Of a DNA stretch of 41,855 nt, positions 8,501 through 20,500 are shown in pieces. This stretch comes from Planctomycetota bacterium (GTDB taxonomy: Bacteria; Planctomycetota; Planctomycetia; Pirellulales; Pirellulaceae), in contig JAQBZB010000045.1 of NCBI GenBank assembly GCA_027622275.1, positions 1 to 41,855 of the forward strand, written 5' to 3'. A program made the translations under genes and the position numbers. Each line of letters opens with the position of its first letter. The stretch's first letter is position 1. Below the pieces are notes generated by a model that saw nothing but the letters and a program-made list of their open reading frames with translations, had not been told where the DNA came from and did not search any database.

Positions 8501-11500
8501 ATTGACGATCAGCTTGTCAGCACCATCGCCCGCGTTAATTGTGAAACTCTTCAAGCCGAAAGCCGTCAGACCGCCGGCTTTCACTGTTGTCGTATTTATT
8601 CCGGAGCCGTGTTCCAGATTCACATCCTGCACATCGAAGACGTGCAACTTCGACACTTCGACCTGCGCGGTGCCGGTGCCGATTGTTCCCGTCACAATGT
8701 TGGCTTGTGCGCCGGCCACCAATACGTCCTGCTTGGTCGGTACCGTAACCGTGGTCGGAGGCGACACATTGCGTACATATGCAAATCCGGCACCGTCCGT
8801 ATCCTTGGCCGAGGCGACGTACTTCGAGCGACCTTCGAGTTGGGGCGCACCGACAAGGGCATAATCCCCGCTGATGCCGACCGAGTAACCAACCAGATCG
8901 CCTGATGTGCCGTCCGACGCGGACAACGGTTCCACGAGCGTCTCCATTCGCCATCGACCGTCCTTCCAACCGAAGGAGAATGCTTCACCTTCGTTCGTGG
9001 TCGTGGTCCCGGACTTCGTTCGTTCGCGCATCGGCGCGCCAACTACCAAACGCTCTCCGTGAACCGCCACATCATGGGCAAAGTTGTCATCGGAATTCCC
9101 GTTCGTTCCCAAGTCGAGGCGTTGTTGGGGCCACCAGGCTCCAGCAGCTGACACAAACGAGAACGCCGCGCCTTTGCCACCGCCCAACCCCGGCGCTCCA
9201 ACAACCAGTCGCGTGCCGTCGATGTCCACCGAGGCGCCAAAACGGTCGCCGGACGCCCCGCTTCCACGGCTTCCGGACTTGTAGTCGGCAACCGTAGCTC
9301 CAAACGTAATCGCAATGCCCCGGTGCGTGTCAAAGAGTTTGTTCGCGGCGGTTACCGCGCTGATGTTTTGCCATTGGTCCGTTAATCCAGTACCACCCAG
9401 TTTCTGGATTTGGACGGCGGTGCCCGTATGGTCTACGACCCGGAATTGCCACTCGCTGCCTGGTTTCTGAGTCTCGACCGAGTAGGCTCCGGCCGTGAGT
9501 TCGGTCGCTCCGGCAGCCACCGTGGCACCATTGGGACCGATGTTTGTCACCGTCTGCTCGAGCGCACCAGCATGCGACGCGGAGACCCAGTCATCACCTT
9601 GGCCAACGGACACGCGGGCCGCGGTACCGGCGGCTTTAGTTCCCGCTTTGTAGAGACTCGAGTCTGCGCCAAACGTGATGATCAGGCGACGCCCAGTCTC
9701 GAACGCCTGGCCAGGAGTAATCTTTTGCCACTGATCGGTCAGTGTGTTCGCGGCGCTGACACTCGTCACTTGCTGAGCGGTGCCGACTGCGTTAACCAAT
9801 CGGAACTGCCATTCGCCGCTCTCCTGACGTGTTTCGATGTAATACACACCCTTGATCAGTTGCGTGCTGCCTGTCGCGACCTGCGAACCGGAAGACGAAA
9901 CCCCAGTGACGGTCTTATCGAGGCTGCCAGAAGAAGCCAGTGAAACCCAAGTGTTCTGCAATCCAACCGCGGCAGTTGCGGCTGTGTCGACGCTGATTTC
10001 CAAAGCACTGCCCTGCTGCGTCCATACCGTGCCGCTGCGATTGTAAACGAAGGCCTTACCGGCGCCACCGTCCATCGGCGCACCAATCAACATCGTGTCT
10101 TCGTAGATCGACACGGAGGTTCCGAACCCGGAACCACCAGCACCAGTAATTGTCTTTTGGACCTCCCAAGTGACTCGCTCCTTGTTCTTAGCGACGTCAT
10201 CCCGGAAGTAAACCGTGACAGTATTGCTGCCCGGTGCTCCAACAACAAACGTGTCGCCATAAAGGTCGACGACCGAGCCAAACTTGGAACCGGCAGTGCC
10301 TTTCCAAGTTGCCTTTTGGTGCCAGTGCAAGCCAAGGCGTTCGAAGAAGTAAACCGCACCTGCGCCATTACTCTGGTTCGGAGCACCTATTATCGCCGTA
10401 TCGCCGCTAATGGCCACGCTCGCACCAAACAAATCACCGACTTGCACGTCGCCGGCTTCGATCGACGCTTGCTCGATCCAATCTTCCGAACCTGTGGCAC
10501 GCGTGAATACAAAGACCGCACCTCTGTTCTCGAAGTCCTGGGCGCCGATAATGGCCGTGTTCCCATCAATGGCGACGCTAGAGCCGGCCTTCGCGGTTTT
10601 CAATGGGGCAGGGAAGATCAGCTGGTCGCCACCAATCGGATTCCACGCGGGGCCGCGCTCGCGGAAGGTGTAGATCACTTCCGAGTTGTCCGAACGTGTT
10701 CCGCCAACAACCGACAAGCCGCTACCGACGAGTTTCGCGCTGTAACCAAAATTCTTCGCATTCGCGTCGACTACCATCGTGTCGACACCGCCCACCTTGT
10801 CCATCTTAAAGGGCTTCAAGGTCAGGCCTGTTTGCGCGCGTGACGACTCGGAATAGAAGTACGCTTCCTTGGCATCCGGCGCGCCTACGAGCGTCAGGTC
10901 GCCGTCGTTGTCCAGCGAGTTCTGTTCGCCAAACTTCTCGCCAGAGGCCGGCGAGGGCGCGGTTATTGCCGCATGACTCTTCCATTTCTTATCGGTGTTG
11001 TCCCAGTAGTAGGCCGTGACCACGCCAGCATTGCCCGTCGTCCCAGCCTTCTCGGTCGGCTCGCCCACCAAGAAGTTATTGCCATCGACGATTTCAACCT
11101 CGGCACCCGTCGCCGCTTCCGAGTATTGCCCTTTGATCAGCTTCAGCGTCCCGCGCGGGATTGCCGTATTGTCGCTGACAGCAGCTTCATCGGCAGTTGA
11201 ATTGGCAAACTTGTAGTCCCACCTTGCATAATCGCCAGAGGCCAGGTCGTAGGTAGCTACGCGTTCTTTGCCGGACCCGGTGGAGCCAACGACGACGCGA
11301 TTGTCCACGATGTCCAGGTACGAGCCGAACTTACCGTTATCGACACTGTAAGACGGAGGATCAAGACGATAGACTTCGACCGCCTCCACGTCATCGTGGA
11401 TGCCGCCCAAGTCGGATGGATAAAAGTAACCAAAACTGTAGTAACTTTCATTGTAGAACCACTTGTCGGTGGTGTCTGTGTCCGTCCAACCGGACCCATC

Positions 11501-14500
11501 ATCAATCATCTTGACTTTGGTCCGCGGATTCAAGTTGAAGGTCGAGATGGAGTCGTCCCATTTTCCCTGTCCGTGGTCCGTGAAGTCGTGGTAACCACTG
11601 TTGCCCGGAACCTCCAGCCAGTCATTTGCCGACGGACCAAAGTTGGGGTTAACGTTGACTTTTCCCCACACAGCTGGATTGCTAGGCGTATCCAGCATGT
11701 TCTGATGGTGTGGCATCAGCAGAGAGTCTTTCGTCCACGTCGAGCCATTGAGCTCATAAACGTAAACGACGCCGGTATTTCCGAGCTTTGTCCACCATGC
11801 GTTGCCTGATCCGTTTTTTTCTTTTTGGATGCAATGATCCGTGCACTGGTACCACAGCGTGCTTTCGCTGGCACTTGGCGTCGGTGCGCTGACAACGATC
11901 TTCGACCCGCTAATCGCAACCGCCGTCCCGAACGACACTTCGCCCGTGAGCTTCTGCTGTTGGGTCCACTCACCAACCACGCTGTTGTAAGTGAAGACAT
12001 ACAGCGTCTTCTCGCCCGGTGCACCAACCACCAAGCGGCCATTGTCGACATCCATGTCGGTGGCAAATCCCGCTCCGCCTGTCAGCGGTTTGAGTTTGCG
12101 CCAGTGGAGACTTTCGTTGACGTACGGTTGAATTTCGTTTTTGCCGGCAACTTTGACGAACAGCGTCCGAGTTGTCGAATCGTAAACCGTATCGGCGTCG
12201 ATTCCTATGTCGACACCGGTAATGACCTCGGCCCGGAGACTCTGTTCCGTGTCCGCCGCAAAAGACGGCTCGTAGGTCCGAATCGAGCCGACATCCGGCC
12301 GCTTGATTACATTTGCTGAATCCGTTTCGTTGAATCCTGGGATACCCACAATCACGCGAACCTGCCCCGCCACGTTGCCGATCGTCACGCTGTAACCAAA
12401 CTGGTCGGGCTGTGGAGCTTTGTTGCCTGCGTCCGCACCCGCTGGCTTGGCGGCCGTAAGGATGCCGGAACCCGATGTCCCCGATGATCGCACCCAACTG
12501 GCTGTCAACCCGCTTCCGGTCTCGCGGTAGAAGACATAAGCCGCTCCCTGGTTCGTCGCCACGCTAGAGAAACCGGGAGCTCCCACGACCACATACCCCT
12601 CGAGGATGGCGACCGACGAACCAAAGCGTTCATTTGCGGTGCCAACCGTCGGCTCTTCCGCTTCTGGCAAACCACCGTTCGCAGTCAACCGCGCGGCAAG
12701 CGTCCAATTGGCGTCTTTACCTTCGAACACGAATGCCCGGCCTTGTTTCGCGTTCTTTCCGGTCCATTCCGGAGCGCCGATCACGATCTTGCCGTCGGCG
12801 ATCGCGACCACTTCGCCGAATTTTTCGCTGGCCTGTGGAGCTTTGCCAAAGTCGTAGGACGGCTTCAGAGTTGCTTTGAAGGTCCAACTTCCTCCCGAGC
12901 CCGTGTAGACCTTGGCTTCGTTGGTCTGCGGCAGCCCGACCACGAGTGTGTCATCGTCAATCGCAACCCCGCCGCCGCCATCGGGGAGCTTGGCGGCCTG
13001 ACTCCAGATGGAACCAGAACGTGTAAACACGTACGATGCGTTCTTGCCCGGCGAAGAAACGACAATCGTATTGTTGTCGACGGTCACAGACTGACCAAAC
13101 AAGTCTTGTGCCGCGCCGTCGGTGGCCTTGAGTTTAGCGATCGCTTTCCAGCCGTCGGTATTTTTTTTGTAAACATAAACCGCGCCGCCATTGACACCGC
13201 GTGTCTTGTCCTGAGGGGCACCGATGACCAAATAACTTCCAGATAACGCCACGGAATGGCCGAAACCGCCACCCAAGTCGTCAACGCGGTCGGCCGGCGT
13301 GAATTTGTCTTTTTCGACCCAATTACTGCCGCCCCATTCATAAAGGAAGACCGCGTCGTCTTCCTTTGTATCCGTCAAACTGGATCCGATCGCCAGCATA
13401 TTGCCATCCACCGCCAACGCTGTGCCAAAGTGCTTGGTCTCGTTGGGCAAGTCCTCGATGACCAACTTGTCTTGCTGCTTCCACGTGACAACACCATCGA
13501 CGGTCACGGTATGCAACGTAACCGTTTGTATGTTGAGGTCCTGGACGCGAACCGAGTCCACAACGAAATCCGTTGGAGCGTCGCCAGTCGTGACTTTGAA
13601 GTCCGGCAAGCCCTGGACCATTACTGGCTCGACGCCTTTGAGCTCGAACATGTTCGATCCCAAGGTGATAAGTCCCGAACGTGCATCCGTCGCGCTGGGC
13701 GTATACACAGCGCCAGTCTGCTTACCGTTTCCGGCAATGCGGAACAAGTCACCGCCATTAGCACCGCCATCTTCCGGACCGCCATGAAACACCAACTTGA
13801 CGTTACCGCTGGAGCAATTTGCCGGGGCTCCGGACAGACCTGCACAAGCAGGCACTCCTTGAGTGAAATTCACAAAGACCGTGTCATCGCCACCCTGTCC
13901 GTGGAAATGAACGGTCTTGCCATACGTGTTGGCGCTGTGGTCCAGATTCAGTACGTCATTTCCGCCGCCGGCGTAGATGGTGACATCCCGCTTATAAGGG
14001 CCTGGCGGCAGGGTGATCACATCGTCACCGTCGCCAAACGTCAGCGCAACACCTTCGATGCTCCTCGAAGCGATGTTAATGGGAGTGGCGGCCGTGCCTG
14101 AGGAAAGTGACACTTGCGAGAGCTGGGGTGTGTTTGGATCTTCGCCAAAGATTTCGGTGAACACTTGCACCCACGTCGGCGGAGCAGGGTCCTGGTACAA
14201 GCCTGGAATCAATTCGCCGCCGGATGCGTAGGCAGCGTACGCACTACCGTCAACTGGCTTGGTGAACAGACCGTCCTCGAACAGCGAGACTGTCGTATCC
14301 GTCAACTTCTTGACGTAGAAGTTCTTGGTGTTCAGCGACGTCATGCCGACGACACCGTTGATATTCGCGCGCTCGCCGTCGTTGAATCGATGTGCCGCGG
14401 CTGTGGTAATCACAACCGGTTTGGCCATTGTCGCGGCGGTAATGGTCGCATTGGTCCGGAAGATCTCGTTGAAATCCTTATCGGCGAATCCAATGGCCGA

Positions 14501-17500
14501 ACCGCTGGTATCAGCGCTGTTCTTGTACTCGGCGGAATCGTCGCCATCTTGACCGTTGAGGATCAGGCGGATGCCTTTCGTGCTGGTCGGGGTCGGTGTG
14601 GCCGGTACGTCCAGAGCAAAGCCCGCCAGTGAAAACTTGCCGCCCGCGACCGGTTCGCCGACGAGGAACACATCGTCACCCTTCCCGCCATTGACGGTGA
14701 ACGTCGAAGCTTGCCCACCCAGCACGGACTGCTCGCGATGAGTCTTCTGAATGTTAATCGCATCGCCCGACTTACCGGTGTTGAGAACAACCGTTTCGAA
14801 GAAACGATACTGGATGTCCTGTGAACCAGTACGTTTGACCGTTGTTGTATCGATGGGCCAGTCAACACCCGTCGTCAGTCTCCGCGTGCCCGTATTCTCG
14901 TTGCTGACCGTATAAGTCAGACCTTGCGTGCTATCTTGATCATTGATGAACAGCGTGTCGTAGGCCTCCGGCCCGTCTCCCTCGATGGTGAACGTACCGT
15001 TGATTTTGGCTAATGATCCTTCGTTCTCCTTACCCTTGCTGGTACCGATGTAGGCTTTATCAAAGCCGCCACCGAGGCTGACCGTCGTCCCCGTGATGCC
15101 AGCAGCCGTCTCGGGCACATAGAACGTGTCATCCTGCGCACCCAGCCGGATGTCGGCCTTCTCGATCTCGGCGAACGTCACGGAACCATTCATATCCAAG
15201 CCCGAGACCGAGGCGCCCGAGAACGTGCCAATATTTTTGTTCTCGTCGCCCGAATCATCCACGACTAACTTGTCGGAGCCACCTTCTCCCTTGATGACCA
15301 GATTCCCATGAATAAAGTCCACGCGGCCAATCGATGCGGGGTACATTCCGCTGGGCGTCGAACCAATCGTGATCTGGTCATCCTCGTCGCCGGCAAAGAT
15401 GGTGGCGGTGCCAATGGGCGAGACGCTGTCCACTTGGAATATGTCTTTCCCCGCCCCCAAGCGGACGTTCACCAACTCGACGGTACTCTTATAGGGAGCT
15501 GCGGTACCGTCTGGTTTGGAACGTTCGGCGAAATAAATCGCGCCCGGATACTCGGCTTGCACATTGCCGTCCGGAATCCGGTACTGCGCGCCCAGGCCGT
15601 TATGCACGCTGAGCAACTTGTTCTTGCCCATTGCGAGCCCGGTCACTGACAGCGATGACAGCTGATGCGGCGGGTCGCCACTGGCCGGAGCCGTGGACGC
15701 GTCGCCATACACGTCCAACTTGTCTGCTGCACCCGCGTCACCGGAATAGAACACGACTCCGGCAATGTCATTCAATTTGTTGCTGTCGTTGCCCACCTCC
15801 AGCGTGTCGTCGCCTTCGTTACCAAACACATAGCTGACGATGTTGCTTTCCAGCGACTTCACTCGGAAGGTGTCGTCCTTCTTGCCCAGTTGCACCCAGA
15901 CGCTGGCGCCTTCGGTGGCGGTGAAGCTGATGCTGCCGCCGCTGCCCATTCCGAGTCCGGTGATTGTTCCCGTACCCGCCGCAGTGCCTTTCTCAAGCGC
16001 ACCGCTGATCGCCGTCATGGTGCCGCCGGCGCTAACATAAACGGCGTCCCGTGTGCCGCCGTTTCCACCCGCACCACCGTCGATTTCTACTTTGCCTTTG
16101 ATGTCGCCAAGCGTTCCCGCCAAAACGTCCATCGGCTTCGTGAAGTCGTCGTCGAAGACGCCGTCCTTCACAAAGACACTCTTGGTCGCACCGTTGCCAA
16201 TGTAAATGCGGTCCGCGCCCGCACCAGCTTCGACTTTCATCGTCGCGGTCGTAGCCTGGATAAAGAAGCGATCGTCAGAGTCCTCGCCCTTCAGTACGGT
16301 GGTATTGCTGGCGACGTTGTTAATGCCGGCAGGATTGCTGAGCTGGATGAAGTCCAGGTTGGCCGCTCCCGAGATCGTAACCGTCGGAGCTTGGACGTCC
16401 CCCAGGATATCAATCGTTGTGCCGAAGTTGCTGTCCGGGTCGGGGTCCCCCTGAGCCGCGCCCTTATGGAAGTCGCCATGAATCAGGACGCTAGTCTTGG
16501 CGGAGACTAAGATGCCCGACGGGATTGTCAAATCGTCAGCCGGCAGCAGCGAAACTGCTCCCAGCGGTGCAGAAACGCCACCATTGGTGATGTTCGTGCC
16601 GTCCCAAAGTGTCCCTTGCTTGACGAGCGTAATATCCTCGCCACGGCGGGACGAAACATTGATCTTCGACCACTGCGACCCGGCCAACGTGGTTGCGGTG
16701 ATGCCTGACAAATCGACGGCGGTGGTCGTGTTCGCTCCGACATATCGGTAGACCTCGGCGCCGTTCTGGAACCAATCGCCCTTGACCAGCTTCACCGAGC
16801 CGCTGCTCGATTTATAGAAGACTGGCAGCGCCGGATCGATCTTCGTCCATTTGGCGGCGACGGTGTAGTCTTCCGATGACAAATCGATCGGCAATTTCAC
16901 CCAGCCGCGTTCTTCGGTGAACGCCTCCATCGTGAGATCGACACCAGTCTTCTCCCACTTCGTCGTGTCCGAATAGGTTTGAGTGGACAAATTGACCGGC
17001 CCGGTCAGGTTGCCAAGTTTGTACTTGTAAACCTCGCCGGCGTTGCCGCCGCCAACATTCGCCGTCAGACGTACACGATCGTTGGTCTTGAGTTCGACGA
17101 TTGCCGTCTGCGCACTGGTATGCTCGAAGCGATCCGGTCCAATGTACCGGAAGACATCGGGCACCAGCCGCGTCCACTTCGTCGCGTCGGTGAAGACTTC
17201 CGCCGACAGGTCGGTCGGCGTTGTACGGTTGTCACCCTTGTATTGGTAAACATCCGATGTCGCCAATCGCAACACTCGAGCGCCCGTTTGCAGATTCGCC
17301 ACACTGGTTGCGTCGTCCTTAAGGGTGAACGCTGGAACCTGTTGGACGGTGTTGCCGTTTGCCAAGGCTACCTGCGTGGCGGTGCTGACGTAATCGACCT
17401 GACTGGGGCCCTTCTGACCTGTGCCAATGTATTCAAAGACGCCAGAGGCCGTCTCGACGCGGTCACCTTTGGAAATCTCGGCCACGGACTGTTTATCCGT

Positions 17501-20500
17501 GAAATCGTGTCCCAACCGAATCCACTTGGCCGTGTCCGAATAGTTCTCCTGCGTCAGATCGATGCCCAACTTGAACCACTGAGTTTCATCCGTATATGTC
17601 TCCTTGGACAAGTCGACGCCCGTCTTCGCCCACACCACCGTGTCCGAATAAACCTCTTTGGAGAGATCGCTGGCGGTGGTTCGATCAGCGCCGAGATACT
17701 CGTACACTTCCGCGACCGCCGTCGCGTTTGCCTTGACTCTGACCTTGGCACCCTTCTTCAGATTAGCAACGGCCGTCTGTTCGTTCGTGTGATCGAACCG
17801 GTTTGCACCGATATATTGATACACCTCGGTCGTGGCCAGCCGCAGCACCTTGGTGCCCTGCTCCAACGCGACGTTCTTGTCATCGTCATCTTGATCGAAC
17901 GTGCTGGGCCCTTTCTGACCTGGACCGATGTAGCGATAAATTTGCAGCGATTCATGCAATTCGACGCGGTCGCCAACTTCCAGCGACGGCACCACCTCGA
18001 GCGTCGTATAGTCGCTTCTGCGTTCGCGCCCGCTGGCAACGTGAACGGTATCGACATTGCTGAGCCGCACGTCGCTATCAGACGAGTTGGCCGTCAGCAC
18101 GTTCAGCGCCGCATTCACTTCTCGGATATAGATTCCGTCCTTGGCGGTCGCGACCAGACGCCCGTCGGCGGGTTGATTCGTCTCGTCGATCTTCAGGCTA
18201 TTACTGTAGTAATTCTCTTGGCCGAGTCCCGCGCCGTAGATCTCGAGATCATTGTCCACTTTTCCGATGCCGCCCCCCGCGACAATCAGGTCGATATTCC
18301 TGGCTTGAATGTCAGCCCGTTCAATGGGCTTATTTTCGCGATCTGTATCCGTGCCGCCTTCAAAGATCGAGCCGGCCAGGGTGATGATCACGACGTCGTT
18401 GTGAGTCGAAGTGACCGAATCGACGTTGATATCGCCTGCGGTCTCCTTGAGAAAGACTCCGTCCGCGAATAAAAGCGTTTGCGTGGGGCCGTCCTTGGCG
18501 AAGGCAGTCACGGTCCCGGGCGCCTGGACCGATGAATCGATCTCCAGAAAATTCGCCTTCGTACCAATACCGCCGTTGTCGGTATTGAGGGTAACGGAGT
18601 TGCCACGCACGAATTCGGTGGTTTGAGCGCCCGTCGCGATGTCGAAAATCTTTGCGGGTACCGACGGATCTCGGTTTAATCCGTGTTCCTTCAACGACAA
18701 CGCCGAGAGTGAGACGTCGCCGGCGTTGCTGAAGATACTCTTGATCTTGATATCACCCGCTTCGCTGAATTCGATGTTGCCGTTCACCAACACGTCGAAG
18801 TGGCCGACACCCGTGATATCCGTCTTGGCCTTGATCCCAATCTTCTTGTCCGCCGCCGCGGGCTGGGCCGCTTTGATGATCAAATTGCCGCCCGTTATGA
18901 CGGTGCCAAAGTCATAGGCGCCATCGACGTAAGTGAACTTGGTCGGGTCGGCGAAAGCTCCCAAATCGGCGATGGCAGTAGAAGTACCCGCATTATTCGG
19001 GTGGAAGTGCTTGTCGTACGTCCCGGTCGCCGGGACAGCGGGAGTTTGCGGTTGCTGCGGAACCTTAACCGTGAAACCCGTTACCGACACCGTGGCATCC
19101 TTTTGATGTTGGGTGCGCTGAATCAACAGGTCGACGTCCCCCTTGTCCGCGGTGATTTTAGTACCGGCAAACTGACCCTTGCTGGCGTCGGTCTCGCGCA
19201 ACAGACCCGTCAGATCCAAGTGGATCGTCGTGTCGGCCTGCAATTCAAGATTGGTTGAGCGGTTTTCACTCCGCACCAACTCCACTTTCAGCCGATTGTT
19301 GCTTTCGCCAATGGTCTTTCCCGGCGCGGGTGTTTGGGCGATCAGAGCATTGGTTCGGATCAAACCGGATGCTCCGTCCTGCACGACGCTGCCCTTGTCT
19401 GTGACAATCTTCGTCTCACCAACCGGATTGTTGATCAATCCCTTGATCTTCACATCGGCCGCTGAACTGGATGACGACTTGTTGATAATCTCGATGTCCG
19501 TCTGTGCGACGGCACTGCTGATATCGAACATCATGCCCACGATATTATCGGCATCGAGCGTGACGGTCGGCATTGCAGAACTGCCGATCACCGAGATGTT
19601 CTGAAGGATCAAGTTCTTTGGCGACTCATTCTTGATTTTGACAAAGTCGAAGGCCGAACCGGCGCTGAACTTACCGGAGGACCCCTTGATCACGCCTTCT
19701 GGAGCTTTCAGAGTCTTGCCGTTGGAGTCTGTCCTGTTCGATACGTCGTTCGCTTGGAACAACGCCTCGCCCGCCGTCGTGCTGTTGTTGCTGATCGGAT
19801 TGACGGTGACGTCATTGGTGCCGACCGTCGCCGTAATGCCTTCCGCCTTTTGAATCGCTCCGTTACCGTCGACATGCAGTTCAACTCCCGCTCCGCTGCT
19901 GACGATCACGTTCGAATCAAAGTTGATGGTGCGAGCTGCGTTGAAGTCGCCCGAAACCTCTTCCGAACCAAAATCAAAGGGGCTGTTCTTGTGGTTTTTC
20001 GCCCGCCGGTCGTAGCCGTTCGTCGGGACATTCTGAGTCGCCAAGACTTTGAGATCGGCAGTCGAAATGACCGCTCCCGCGACCGCGTTGATTTCCGCAT
20101 GGCTCTCGTAGTCAGTGATCGAGGTAGCGTCGGTGTCTCCGCCACCGCCCGTAAAGCTCGCATCGGACCAGGAGGTGACATGAATATTATCGTGCAGCGA
20201 TTGCAGGGTGACCTTCTTACCTGAGATCCTGGCGCCCGCTTGAATGGCCACGTCCGTCATGTCATACACGACCACCGTGGCCCCCGCATCCACGTCGGCG
20301 CCCAGGGCAACCGCGTCCGCATCCGATGACGCTGTCGCGTGCATCCCAATGACCTTGGCATTGATCTCGACGTCTTTGCCTTTAAGCACAGCGTTGGTGC
20401 CGACAGTCGTCCGGGTGGTTGCGTCGGTGGAACTCGAGCCAATATGGACGCCCTCACCTGAACTGTCATTGGCGTCTGCGTTCGAGCCGAGACCGGCCGA

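Larger units (their letters stand above)
8770..13490 (-). repeat. FG-GAP-type beta-propeller blades (about 20)
   Basis: Blades follow the pattern F-G-x-S-V-A-(I/V)-x-G-x-x-x-(V/I)-(V/I)-G-A-P, then a strand with (V/Y)-(Y/F)-V-(Y/F). Clear copies include HFGTALAVDGNMLAIGSS, GFGHSVALSGSYLVIGAP, RFGSSVAILEGYVVVGAP, LFGASVAISGDTAIIGAP, KFGSVVDLYGDTFVVGAP and RFGASVDIDGTRLVVGAP; weaker ones lie between. The copies lack the D-x-D-x-D-G calcium loop of classical integrin-type FG-GAP and fit the FG-GAP_2-type repeat better. About 20 blades would make roughly three seven-bladed propellers. Two inserts interrupt the series (11360-11860 and 9270-9960). Such propellers commonly mediate protein binding at cell surfaces. 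Confidence 0.85.

Noticed and set aside
8770-13490. Classical calcium-binding integrin-type FG-GAP repeats
   Set aside because: The D-x-D-x-D-G loop is missing in the blades I read; the FG...GAP core fits the variant without that loop.
16979-18472. Plus-strand frame of 497 codons
   Set aside because: It is antisense to the W-module cluster; its apparent repeats are mirror images of the coding repeats on the minus strand.
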